Below are positions 20,937 to 27,768 of a stretch of 32,881 bases of DNA, in pieces (position 1 is the first letter of the stretch; the number at the start of each line of letters is the position of its first letter). Source of the DNA: a virus; IMG/VR virus record IMGVR_UViG_3300044998_000247, positions 1 to 32,881 of that record. One strand, 5' to 3'. The notes beneath the pieces are model-generated. The model saw nothing but the letters and a program-made list of their open reading frames with translations, made no database searches and was not told where the DNA came from. The position numbers and the translations under genes are program-made.

Positions 20937-21499
20937 GGACGACAACGACCCGCGAGGAAGAGATCCAGGTCTACGAAAAAGCCTACCAGTCACGCAGTTA
21001 CCGCATGGGCGGCCGGCGCATGGCGCACGTGCAGGACATCCTGAGGGATCTAGTCACGCGGCACGGAGAGGGAAAGTCGTTGCTGGATGTTGGAACAGGG
21101 CGGCACGAAACCCTGACATTCGCTGGCGTGTACGGGATGAAGGGCTGCATGGGGACCGAGGTTGTGCGCAGCTTGCTCGTGGATGGCTTGGTTGTGTATG
21201 CCGAGGCCCATCACCTGCCGTTTGAGGATGGGTCGTTTGATCACGTGACGTGCTTCGATGTGCTGGAGCACCTGATTGAGGACGACATTCGACCGGCGCT
21301 GCGCGAGATGTACCGGGTGGCCAGAATCACTTGCACGGTGTCTGCCAGTGAGCAATCAAGCATCCATAACGGCCGCGAGTTGCACATCAGCAGGCGACCG
21401 AAAGCACAATGGCTGACCTTGATTCAAGAGTGCTGGCCGGGCGCTGTGTGCATTGGAAACGCAGGAGCAAGCCCGGCCTTCCAGGTCATAAAGGGATGA
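20933..21499 (+). CDS. SAM-dependent methyltransferase (class I)
   Basis: 188 residues. LLDVGTGRHETLTF is a divergent motif I for SAM binding. FEDGSFDHVTCFDVLEHLIEDD is the typical motif IV/post-motif region of the Methyltransf_11 group, and REMYRVARITCTVS follows. The substrate is unknown. Location directly after a glycosyltransferase and two DUF115-like genes suggests methylation of the same modified molecule. The start overlaps the upstream stop. The 3' end overlaps by 14 bases the end of a converging gene. Confidence 0.8.
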   Translation: MRTTTTREEEIQVYEKAYQSRSYRMGGRRMAHVQDILRDLVTRHGEGKSLLDVGTGRHETLTFAGVYGMKGCMGTEVVRSLLVDGLVVYAEAHHLPFEDGSFDHVTCFDVLEHLIEDDIRPALREMYRVARITCTVSASEQSSIHNGRELHISRRPKAQWLTLIQECWPGAVCIGNAGASPAFQVIKG

Positions 21500-21686
21500 C
21501 TCCGTCAGGGTCAGGACGTGGCCGCAGCATGCCGGCCTCGTCCAACTGTTTCAGGCATGCATAGAGCACGTTCTCCTGCTTTTCGGTCAGCGTTGCCCCA
21601 CCAAATGTCATCATGTCACTGATCGTCTGAATGAGCGCCAGGCGTTGCTCGACAGACATGGTTTTGTGTTCATCGGTTCGGTTCAT
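21486..21686 (-). CDS. Small hypothetical protein
   Basis: 66 residues, MNRTDEHKTMSVEQRLALIQTISDMMTFG followed by helical LTEKQENVLYACLKQLDEAGMLRP. An AGAGG lies 6 bases before the ATG. It is the last gene of the short leftward block. An all-helical small protein without a recognisable family. Confidence 0.6.
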   Translation of the reverse strand: MNRTDEHKTMSVEQRLALIQTISDMMTFGGATLTEKQENVLYACLKQLDEAGMLRPRPDPDGVIPL

Positions 21687-21695
21687 GGTTGCCTC

Positions 21696-21857
21696 TCATT
21701 GCAGTTTCTCAAGCTCGCGCTCAAGCCTTGAAAGCCGAAGCGCGGTGTGAATGACAAACGCCGGTGGGCATCGAACAATGTCGTAGTAGTCCAGGGCTTG
21801 CCTGGCCAAGCGGATTTCCATCCGCAGCCACACGCGGCGAATCATGTTGCAGATCAT
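21696..21857 (-). CDS. Small basic protein
   Basis: 53 residues (MICNMIRRVWLRMEIRLARQALDYY...), a basic amphipathic N-terminal helix and a C-terminal Leu/Glu/Arg helix (TALRLSRLERELEKLQ). The ATG overlaps the HNH endonuclease stop (ATGA), and AGGAGG lies five bases upstream, a strong ribosome site, so it is likely real despite its size. Confidence 0.65.
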   Translation of the reverse strand: MICNMIRRVWLRMEIRLARQALDYYDIVRCPPAFVIHTALRLSRLERELEKLQ

Positions 21858-22351
21858 CGACCCCTCCTGATGATGGCTTCAACATGCATCCTGATCTTCT
21901 CGGGTGCAGACAGGTTGCCCGCCTGCTCGTTGCACTTCTTGTGGGTCAAGAATAGATTGCTGATGTGGTTGGGACCGCCGCAAGTCACGCTGACGAGGTG
22001 TTCGACGGTCATGTCATCGTCGCCCAACTCATTGCGGCAGTAAAAGCACAAGGAGCCGTCACGCTCCAACAGGGTGGCAACCACATCCGACAGACGGGCA
22101 CGGCGCCGGATCTTCGGCGAGGCTCGCCAGGGTTGGCCGGATGTGTAGGCCTGCCATGCCGCATGAGCGGCAGACTGGAGATTTATCCGCCCCCTGGCAT
22201 TGCGGTAGACAATGCCTATGTCGGTTCCAGCGCGGAACTTCAGGAGTTCCCATTCATACGCTGGCGCAAGGATTTCGGCGCCCGCGTCGCGCAGCCAAGA
22301 CTCGAATTTGCGGCGCGCCCCCGGTTGCAAGAGAGATGTCACCGCAACCAT
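21854..22351 (-). CDS. HNH endonuclease
   Basis: 165 residues from MVAVTSLLQPGARRKF (an ATG at 22426 would add 25 Cys-rich residues but overlaps the upstream small gene completely). The HNH core is near the C-terminus: CFYCRNELGDDDMTVEHLVSVTCGGPNHISNLFLTHKKCNEQ, with a CxxC...CN zinc frame, His of EHLV as general base and Asn/His of the second half. The N-terminal ~75 residues may bind DNA. HNH enzymes near terminase genes sometimes nick DNA in packaging, but this one is on the opposite strand and 2.7 kb away, so a homing or free-standing role is also possible. Confidence 0.85.
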   Translation of the reverse strand: MVAVTSLLQPGARRKFESWLRDAGAEILAPAYEWELLKFRAGTDIGIVYRNARGRINLQSAAHAAWQAYTSGQPWRASPKIRRRARLSDVVATLLERDGSLCFYCRNELGDDDMTVEHLVSVTCGGPNHISNLFLTHKKCNEQAGNLSAPEKIRMHVEAIIRRGR

Positions 22352-22452
22352 GACGACCACCCTACAAACCAAGCATCTGGGTAGGCGGCACTCAGTGCCG
22401 CAGTGAGCGCACACACCCCCACGCACGCCAAGACGAAAAGCATGCGTTCCAT
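22339..22452 (-). CDS. Single-span membrane microprotein
   Basis: 37 residues, MERMLFVLACVGVCALTAAL followed by SAAYPDAWFVGWSSWLR: one hydrophobic helix with a short Trp-rich tail. GGAG lies six bases upstream of the ATG, which starts one base after the stop of the upstream gene, and the end overlaps the HNH start. The role is unknown. Confidence 0.55.
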   Translation of the reverse strand: MERMLFVLACVGVCALTAALSAAYPDAWFVGWSSWLR

Positions 22453-22453
22453 G

Positions 22454-22663
22454 TCAGTCTCCGGGGTAATACTGACGACCCTCAGCCTTGCACAGGGCGC
22501 GCCAGTAGATCTCGTCGGCAAGAACGGGGTCGTGCGGACGACCATCATCCTTGCAACGCTGGATGTAGGCGTCTCGCTCGCGTCGAGCAATGTCGCGCGG
22601 CGACTGGGGCGGCGGCGCAAAGGGCGCCAACGCCATAGCCATGATCGGGTGGAGGTTTTCCAT
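22454..22663 (-). CDS. Small hypothetical phage protein
   Basis: 69 residues, MENLHPIMAMALAPFAPPPQ then RDIARRERDAYIQRCKDDGRPHDPVLADEIYWRALCKAEGRQYYPGD. AAGGAG precedes the ATG by 5 bases. It is the first gene of the leftward block, downstream of a candidate promoter with the same operator-like dyad as the early operon. No function recognised. Confidence 0.7.
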   Translation of the reverse strand: MENLHPIMAMALAPFAPPPQSPRDIARRERDAYIQRCKDDGRPHDPVLADEIYWRALCKAEGRQYYPGD

Positions 22664-22690
22664 GCCATCTCCTTGTTGGTTGACGGTTTC

Positions 22691-22719
22691 AGTTTGGCAC
22701 AGGCAAACAAAGATTGCAA
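22691..22719 (-). promoter_or_regulatory. Candidate leftward promoter with 17-bp dyad, second copy
   Basis: On the minus strand TTGCAA (22714-22719) and CAAACT (22691-22696) are 17 bases apart. GTTTGGC-ACA-GGCAAAC (22692-22708) is a dyad that aligns with GTTTAGC-ATC-GTCAAAC at 9029-9045, and the flanking CTTGCA and AAACT bases are also shared. Confidence 0.5.
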
Positions 22720-22742
22720 GTCAGGAGTGTTTGGCGTATGCT
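22714..22742 (+). promoter_or_regulatory. Candidate rightward promoter
   Basis: TTGCAA (22714-22719), a 17-base spacer and TATGCT (22737-22742), both 4/6 matches. The same palindromic TTGCAA can serve as -35 for the leftward promoter. A GGAG site and the ATG at 22768 follow at suitable distance. Confidence 0.45.
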
Positions 22743-22767
22743 TGAACCATCAACCACGGAGACCCCT

Positions 22768-23160
22768 ATGGACAAACCATTGCATCCGAGGCACCCTGGC
22801 GTTGGCAGGCCAACGAGCCTGATACGCCTTGAGGCGGACCAGCCCGAAGTGGGAGGAGTCATCTACTTCTTCCCGTCCGGCGCGACCAAGATTTGCCACT
22901 GGAGGGGCGTTCGTCCGATAGACAACACCCTGGAGATGGCGAAGAAGCTGGTCACTGAAGTTTTGGACAGCCTACTCAAGGAAGGGAATAGCGACGACAT
23001 TGAGCGCACGAACGTTCCCAGCCTTGTCGCTGCATCGCAGCGCATCGTCATGGACTGGAACGACAAGCTGAGACAGGCCATCGGAGGCCGCATGACGGCT
23101 GAGTTTGGTGACGGGGCCAGCGTGATAGACGGGCTCGTGAACGGACGGAGGCAGCAATGA
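22768..23160 (+). CDS. Hypothetical phage protein
   Basis: 130 residues started at the ATG with GGAG six bases upstream; in-frame codons before it lie in the promoter. VGGVIYFFPSGATKICHWRGVRP suggests a small beta domain, and EMAKKLVTEVLDSLLKEG...QRIVMDWNDKLRQAI is helical. Unrecognised. It is the first gene of the rightward block and overlaps the next gene by ATGA. Confidence 0.65.
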   Translation: MDKPLHPRHPGVGRPTSLIRLEADQPEVGGVIYFFPSGATKICHWRGVRPIDNTLEMAKKLVTEVLDSLLKEGNSDDIERTNVPSLVAASQRIVMDWNDKLRQAIGGRMTAEFGDGASVIDGLVNGRRQQ

Positions 23161-23480
23161 GTCAGCCCACACTTACGCAACTTCTCGCCCAGATGTCATC
23201 CAAGGGTATTCCCTGGGTTTTGTGGCACAGAGAAATTGGGGGCGACAAGTTCCACGGCGAGGCCATGATGCGAATTGTCGGGCCAGAGGGCCGCACCATC
23301 TGCTTTGCGGTGAACATCTGCAAAGACATCGCGGCCGTGGCCGAGGTTGTCAAGCGCCTGGCCCAGGTGGACCCGGAAAACGGCAAGAGATTGGCCAGCA
23401 CCGAGGTTCAGATCTATCCCAGCCTGGAAGAGCAAGCCCAATGCGCCCGATGCGGCATGGAATGCGGGGGTGATGCATGA
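23157..23480 (+). CDS. Hypothetical protein with C-terminal Cys pair
   Basis: 107 residues. Begins MSQPTLTQLLAQMSSKGIPWVLWHREI, then a DIAAVAEVVKRLAQVDPENG helix and the terminal CARCGMECGGD, which may bind zinc together with a partner. Coupled by ATGA on both sides. Family unknown. Confidence 0.65.
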   Translation: MSQPTLTQLLAQMSSKGIPWVLWHREIGGDKFHGEAMMRIVGPEGRTICFAVNICKDIAAVAEVVKRLAQVDPENGKRLASTEVQIYPSLEEQAQCARCGMECGGDA

Positions 23481-23818
23481 AACACGTACATCTCGCCACA
23501 CCAACGGTTGCCGGCCACGACGAGCAGGATTGGATCTATGCTGCCCTGTTTGTGCATCGCAGAACTGGTGCCTTGCCGCGTTGCGGGATCAACACACTGG
23601 CCGATGCCATTGATGTTCTGAACCGCTGGAAAGCCCACGAATACCGGATTGAGATCGGCGTGACGCCTGGCGAGCTAGTACACGCCCAGCGATGGGTGGC
23701 ACAGGTTTTCGCGGTGGCTGAGCGATTCGCCGACCGACCGCTGCCCATGGTGGAGGTGTTGCCAGGCATCCAGGGCGTGGCCTGGGAAGACACGCAGGGG
23801 GCAATCCGTGTCGCGTAA
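23477..23818 (+). CDS. Hypothetical phage protein
   Basis: 113 residues (MKHVHLATPTVAGHDEQDWIYAALFVHRR...), with an alpha/beta appearance and LPGIQGVAWEDTQGAIRVA at the end. It overlaps the upstream stop (ATGA) and the following gene by 11 bases. Nothing recognised. Confidence 0.65.
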   Translation: MKHVHLATPTVAGHDEQDWIYAALFVHRRTGALPRCGINTLADAIDVLNRWKAHEYRIEIGVTPGELVHAQRWVAQVFAVAERFADRPLPMVEVLPGIQGVAWEDTQGAIRVA

Positions 23819-24302
23819 GCGTTCAAAGTACCGGCCCAGGCCGGTCTATCAAAACCCCGTGCAAGCAGCCATGGCAGGGGCGGCGTTGCTGGACGAGGCA
23901 GACAGGATCAATGTGCGACGCATCCTCGCCCGGGCATTGGAGAGCATGCGCACCACGCAGGGGGCTCTGGAGGGGTGGAGATCCATTGCGGACGCGATGA
24001 ACGTGGCCGAGGCCTTGGCCGACATAGGCATCTGCTCAGATGAGGCGAGCCGATTTTTGATTGCCGAGGCCCAGGCTGTTCTCTCCGGGGTCTTTCAAAG
24101 ACACCAAGCGCGCGGATCTTGGACTCTGTATGCGCCAGAAATCCAAGCCCTGGCGGAAGCTGTGGAGCGGCACCTGCTTCAACTCGAGTTCTGTTCAATG
24201 CGGGAATACCAGCAGGCAGTTCGTACTGTCAAGAACAAGGTGAGCCAGGCCTTAGCCGGGAATGCAGGCCCTGGCGTGCATGTGATTCAGGGGCAGCTAT
24301 GA
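23808..24302 (+). CDS. Hypothetical helical protein
   Basis: 164 residues from a GTG at 23808, with a basic N-terminus MSRKRSKYRPRPVYQ. The rest is helical: RINVRRILARALESMRTTQGALEGWRSIADAMNVAEALADIGI and a C-terminal SMREYQQAVRTVKNKVSQAL. Proteins of this size and basic start recur in phage early-to-late transition regions as far as I recall, but no function is known. Coupled by ATGA to the next small gene. Confidence 0.65.
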   Translation: MSRKRSKYRPRPVYQNPVQAAMAGAALLDEADRINVRRILARALESMRTTQGALEGWRSIADAMNVAEALADIGICSDEASRFLIAEAQAVLSGVFQRHQARGSWTLYAPEIQALAEAVERHLLQLEFCSMREYQQAVRTVKNKVSQALAGNAGPGVHVIQGQL

Positions 24303-24400
24303 AAAAACCGGACAACGATATCAAATTCTGGCGGGCCACCTTCTGGGCGGCGGTGGCCGGTGCGTGCGTGTGGCTGGCCCTGGTGCTTCTGGTGGCGTGA
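24299..24400 (+). CDS. Single-span membrane microprotein
   Basis: 33 residues: MKKPDNDIKFWRATFWAAVAG, then a hydrophobic ACVWLALVLLVA end. The ATG overlaps the preceding stop. A typical phage inner-membrane microprotein; function unknown. Confidence 0.6.
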   Translation: MKKPDNDIKFWRATFWAAVAGACVWLALVLLVA

Positions 24401-24412
24401 CAGGGGAAAAAG

Positions 24413-24664
24413 ATGAGGGATTTCACTAAGCTGGCCCGGTGGCTAGATGAGCAAGCAAACCAGCAGGCCGACCCGCAGTTGTACGATCAGATGATCGATG
24501 CGGCTGAGATCCTGCGCCAGGCAGGCCGTAATTCCAAACTCGCCAAGCGCGAGCCGACACAAACGATGGTGGCCGCTGGGCGATTTGAGATGCAACGCTA
24601 TCAAAATGACCCGGACGCCCCGGCGCGCGTCTGGGTTGCGATGTGGAATGCGCTGCCGAAGTGA
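24413..24664 (+). CDS. Small hypothetical protein
   Basis: 83 residues, MRDFTKLARWLDEQANQQADPQLYDQMIDAAEILRQAG, then a basic linker and FEMQRYQNDPDAPARVWVAMWNALPK. Mostly helical, soluble. The ATG follows AGGGG with a short spacing. The C-terminal VAMW-AL segment is common in small phage proteins of this region, but no function is assigned. Confidence 0.65.
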   Translation: MRDFTKLARWLDEQANQQADPQLYDQMIDAAEILRQAGRNSKLAKREPTQTMVAAGRFEMQRYQNDPDAPARVWVAMWNALPK

Positions 24665-24689
24665 CGTGACGAGAGTAAGGGCTCACATC

Positions 24690-25091
24690 ATGAGCATTGA
24701 ATGGCCGAAATGCATGAATGGATCATGCCCGAAATGCGGGGTTGGCATTCACCGGGCTCATACAGGCTACGGGTTTGCAGCAGGTGTGTACGGTGCCTAC
24801 AGCATCTGCGGGTGCGGCGCGGTGCTTGAGATCGCCCCGGACGAGGAGGGGTTGACGGAAGAGCAGCGTGCGGCGGCCAGGGAGGCGGCAGATCGCATCC
24901 TGGCCCAGACTTGGGGGGAGAAGAAGCTCCAGCCAGGCCCCTACTGGGTAGACTTGCCAGGCGGCTACCGCTATCGCCTGTGGTTCCACGGTGATCGGTG
25001 GACGTACACTACAACCCCGAAGCCTGGCCCTAGGGATCTACCCTGCGAGGTTCACCCGGACCGATTCATCCGGCTGGAGAGGTCGTCTTGA
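24690..25091 (+). CDS. Small zinc-ribbon-like hypothetical protein
   Basis: 133 residues from the ATG at 24690. The N-terminus has CMNGSCPKCGVGIHRAH and, 25 residues on, SICGCGAV, giving a likely four-Cys zinc site. The C-terminal half (GPYWVDLPGGYRYRLWFHGDRWTYTT) looks like a separate beta domain. An upstream in-frame ORF extension to 24498 lies within the preceding gene and is not used. No family recognised. Confidence 0.65.
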   Translation: MSIEWPKCMNGSCPKCGVGIHRAHTGYGFAAGVYGAYSICGCGAVLEIAPDEEGLTEEQRAAAREAADRILAQTWGEKKLQPGPYWVDLPGGYRYRLWFHGDRWTYTTTPKPGPRDLPCEVHPDRFIRLERSS

Positions 25092-25114
25092 AGGCGGCCC
25101 AAACTCGGGTGCGC

Positions 25115-25143
25115 TGAACAAAAGCCATCCAACAAGGCATAAT
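25115..25143 (+). promoter_or_regulatory. Candidate promoter of the packaging genes
   Basis: TGAACA (25115-25120, 4/6 to the -35), a 17-base spacer and CATAAT (25138-25143, 5/6 to the -10), 20 bases before the TerS start. This is the only gap of note in the rightward block. Confidence 0.45.
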
Positions 25144-25163
25144 CTGGGCATTGGAGTAGCACA

Positions 25164-25709
25164 ATGCCCGGCCCACTGAAGAACCAGCGCCATGAGCACT
25201 TTGCCGCCGCCTATGCTGTCAGCAAGAACGCAACCCAGGCGGCAAAGGAGGCAGGGTATTCCCCTAAGACCGCCCATGCTCAAGGATTTCGTCTGCTGAA
25301 ATATGCTGACGTGCAGGCTCGCATCCAGGAATTGATCGGAGAAAGCCTGCAAAGACTGCACATGACCCGTGATGAGGTTCTGGCGCGGGTGGCGATGATC
25401 GGCAGAGCGGATCCCCGGCGATTGTTCGCAGAAGATGGCACGCTGAAGAACCCGGCCGAACTTGATGACATCGGCGCCGCAACCCTGGCAGGGTTCGAGA
25501 TCGTTGAAGAGTTCGCCGGGGATGGTGCGGAGAGGGTGCCGGTCGGGCGGACGAAGAAAGTGAGGCTGCGCGATCCGATTCCGGCGTTGCGCATTCTGGC
25601 TGAGCATCACAAGATCATCGGGGCGGATACCGCTGAGGGCCTGAACAACCTGGCATCAGCGTTGGCGGAGCGTTTCAACCGGGCGCGAGAGCGCAAGAGG
25701 AGCCAATGA
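25164..25709 (+). CDS. terS: Terminase small subunit
   Basis: 181 residues. LKNQRHEHFAAAYAVSKNATQAAKEAGYSPKTAHAQGFRLLKYADVQARIQELI is the helix-turn-helix DNA-binding domain of the Terminase_2 (PF03592) family. RMTRDEVLARVAMIGRADPRRLF-like and ALRILAEHHKIIGADTAEGL segments complete it. TerS recognises the packaging site and regulates TerL in the ring-shaped motor. The C-terminus is basic (ERFNRARERKRSQ). It overlaps the next small gene by ATGA. Confidence 0.9.
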   Translation: MPGPLKNQRHEHFAAAYAVSKNATQAAKEAGYSPKTAHAQGFRLLKYADVQARIQELIGESLQRLHMTRDEVLARVAMIGRADPRRLFAEDGTLKNPAELDDIGAATLAGFEIVEEFAGDGAERVPVGRTKKVRLRDPIPALRILAEHHKIIGADTAEGLNNLASALAERFNRARERKRSQ

Positions 25710-25930
25710 TGCCGTGCATCGACTACACCAAGACGAGCCCCAACGGCTCTATCCCCGACCCTGAGCGCTTCCGCGCCCAGGCTACTGGTATCGGGCAGAC
25801 CGTGAAGCGGTCCAAGATCAGCGGCATGATGCGATCTGAGCGCGTGGCGAGCGAAACCCCTGAGCACGCACGCAAGTTCCTGAAGCCCAACGGCTACCCG
25901 AAACCCCTGGGCGAGATGCCCAAATACTGA
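25706..25930 (+). CDS. Small hypothetical protein between terminase subunits
   Basis: 74 residues, MMPCIDYTKTSPNGSIPDPERFRAQATGIGQTVKRSKISG, polar with a Pro-rich tail (KPNGYPKPLGEMPKY). Two adjacent ATG codons overlap the TerS stop; either could be used. A protein of this type between TerS and TerL may be packaging-linked. No family recognised. Confidence 0.6.
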   Translation: MMPCIDYTKTSPNGSIPDPERFRAQATGIGQTVKRSKISGMMRSERVASETPEHARKFLKPNGYPKPLGEMPKY

Positions 25931-25942
25931 AAGGAGGCAGAC

Positions 25943-26143
25943 ATGCCACGCAACGAACCGAAGATTGGGACGAAAGCACCCCCCAAGCAAGGCACGTCTG
26001 GAGGCGGCCTGAGCAAAGAAGCCGTCATGGAGGCCATCAAGAGGCAGAATGCGCCGAAACAGGCTGCCCCTGCTGACCAGAAGCTGGCCCAGAAACGCGA
26101 GGTCCGGCGCAATGCGGACATGGACAAAAAGTACGGGATCTGA
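25943..26143 (+). CDS. Small basic hypothetical protein
   Basis: 66 residues, MPRNEPKIGTKAPPKQGTSGG, then a helix (SKEAVMEAIKRQNAPKQAA) and a basic end (KLAQKREVRRNADMDKKYGI). AAAGGAGG precedes the ATG with 6 to 7 bases. Strongly basic and disordered, compatible with DNA or RNA binding. Unknown. Confidence 0.65.
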   Translation: MPRNEPKIGTKAPPKQGTSGGGLSKEAVMEAIKRQNAPKQAAPADQKLAQKREVRRNADMDKKYGI

Positions 26144-26269
26144 AAACCGCAGGGATCATTTGCACTTTTCGCACCATCGGGATCCCGAAAATCCGGGCCT
26201 GTAACGAAAACAAGTGGACAATCGGGACATAGCGCCCGATCCGATGGTGCGGGCTGATACCATCCGCAC
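26144..26269 (+). promoter_or_regulatory. Intergenic region with competing inverted repeats before TerL
   Basis: CGCACCATCGG (26170-26180) is complementary to CCGATGGTGCG (26241-26251). A second hairpin, GTGCGG (26247-26252) with CCGCAC (26264-26269), ends at the base before the TerL ATG and uses overlapping bases, so the two folds exclude each other. There is also a CGGGATCCCG palindrome at 26178-26187 and an ATCGGG/CCCGAT hairpin at 26221-26240. It may control TerL translation or be the packaging site. Confidence 0.5.
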
Positions 26270-27754
26270 ATGGTGGAAGCCTCTGCAACTGTCGTTGACG
26301 AACTCATCGATCAACTTGTCGAATTTGAGTTCGACCCCCTTGGCTTTGTCCTGTGGGCCTTCCCGTGGGGCGAGCGCGGGACAATCCTGGCGGATGAAGA
26401 CGGCCCAGAAGAATGGCAGCGCGAGCAGCTAGATAGGATCGGCCGCAAGCTAGCGGAAGGCGGCGATCTCGGGGCCGTCATCGAGGAAGATGTTGCGGCC
26501 GGTCACGGGGTCGGGAAGTCGGCTATCGTGTCATGGCTCATCCTGTGGGCGATCTCGACCAAGGCGGACACCCGGGGCGTGGTCACGGCCAACACAGATA
26601 CTCAGCTACGCACAAAGACCTGGGCCGAACTCGGCAAGTGGCACCAGCTTTTCGTGGCCAGAGACTTGTTCACACTCACAGCGACGGCGATCTACTCTGC
26701 GGATCCCGCAACACACAAGACTTGGCGCATTGACCAGATACCTTGGTCGAAAGAGCGCAGCGAAGCATTCGCCGGGCTCCACAACAAGGGCAATCGCATC
26801 CTGGTTCTGTTCGACGAGGCGTCGGCTATTGATGACGTGATCTGGGATGTGACCGAGGGCGCCCTGACCGACGAAAAGACACAGATCCTGTGGCTGAGGT
26901 ACGGCAACCCGACCCGCACCACCGGCCGGTTTCATCGCAACTTCACTCGCGGCAGACGCAACACCACGCAGCGCGTAGACAGCCGCACCGTGAGATTCAC
27001 GAACAAGGCCCAGATTCAAGCTTGGATTGACGAATACGGCGAGGATTCGGACTTTGTCCGCGTGCGGGTCAAGGGACAGTTCCCGCGCGCAGGGTCGATG
27101 ACGTTCATCCCGTTCGACCTGGTCGAGGCTGCGAGAACCCGGGAACTCTCACGCATGCAGTACGAGAGCCAGCACAAGATCTTGAGCGTGGACCCCGCCA
27201 GGTTCGGGGACGATTCAAGCGTTATCACCCTGCGCCAGGGGCTCAAAGTGCACTGGCAACAGAAAATGTCAGGCTTTGACGGCCCGGAACTTGCCAGCCG
27301 TTGCGTTGAAATCTGCCGGCAGATCGTGGGAATTCAGGCGATCATCTACGATGCAGTCGGCATAGGCGCGGATCTGGATTCAAGCCTGCGCCGTGCGCCA
27401 GGGCTTCCTCTTCTCATCCCGATTGCCTGGGGCATCCCGGCCAAGGACAGTCAGCAATACTTCAACCAGCGGGCAGAAGCCTGGGGGCGGATGAAGGAAT
27501 GGCTGAAGTATGGCGCCATCCCAGACGACGATACCCTCGCCGAGGAACTGACCGGCATAGAATACGGCTACTCCAATGCGTTCCAGATCCAACTGGAGCG
27601 CAAAGACGACTACAAGAAACGCCTGGGGCGGTCGCCGGACTGCGCAGACAGCCTAGCGTTATCTTTCCTTGTCGATGTCTTGGAGAAGCCTGCGGCAGCC
27701 CGGAAAGCCACTGTCCGCCCCACCAACCAGCGCAAAATCGTCTGGTCGAGATGA
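26270..27754 (+). CDS. terL: Terminase large subunit
   Basis: 494 residues. N-terminal ATPase: Walker A GHGVGKS (78-84), Walker B ILVLFDEAS (177-185), with the coupling region LWLRYGNPT. C-terminal RNase H-like nuclease: Asp308 in SVDPARFGDD, Asp361 in IIYDAVGIGAD, and Asp457/Asp460 in RSPDCADSLAL, the metal-binding set. It translocates DNA into the prohead and cuts the concatemer. No Shine-Dalgarno sequence is visible before the ATG, which sits at the end of a hairpin, so translation may be regulated. The portal gene follows after 14 bases. Confidence 0.96.
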   Translation: MVEASATVVDELIDQLVEFEFDPLGFVLWAFPWGERGTILADEDGPEEWQREQLDRIGRKLAEGGDLGAVIEEDVAAGHGVGKSAIVSWLILWAISTKADTRGVVTANTDTQLRTKTWAELGKWHQLFVARDLFTLTATAIYSADPATHKTWRIDQIPWSKERSEAFAGLHNKGNRILVLFDEASAIDDVIWDVTEGALTDEKTQILWLRYGNPTRTTGRFHRNFTRGRRNTTQRVDSRTVRFTNKAQIQAWIDEYGEDSDFVRVRVKGQFPRAGSMTFIPFDLVEAARTRELSRMQYESQHKILSVDPARFGDDSSVITLRQGLKVHWQQKMSGFDGPELASRCVEICRQIVGIQAIIYDAVGIGADLDSSLRRAPGLPLLIPIAWGIPAKDSQQYFNQRAEAWGRMKEWLKYGAIPDDDTLAEELTGIEYGYSNAFQIQLERKDDYKKRLGRSPDCADSLALSFLVDVLEKPAAARKATVRPTNQRKIVWSR

Positions 27755-27768
27755 CGTGAGGTGAATTT

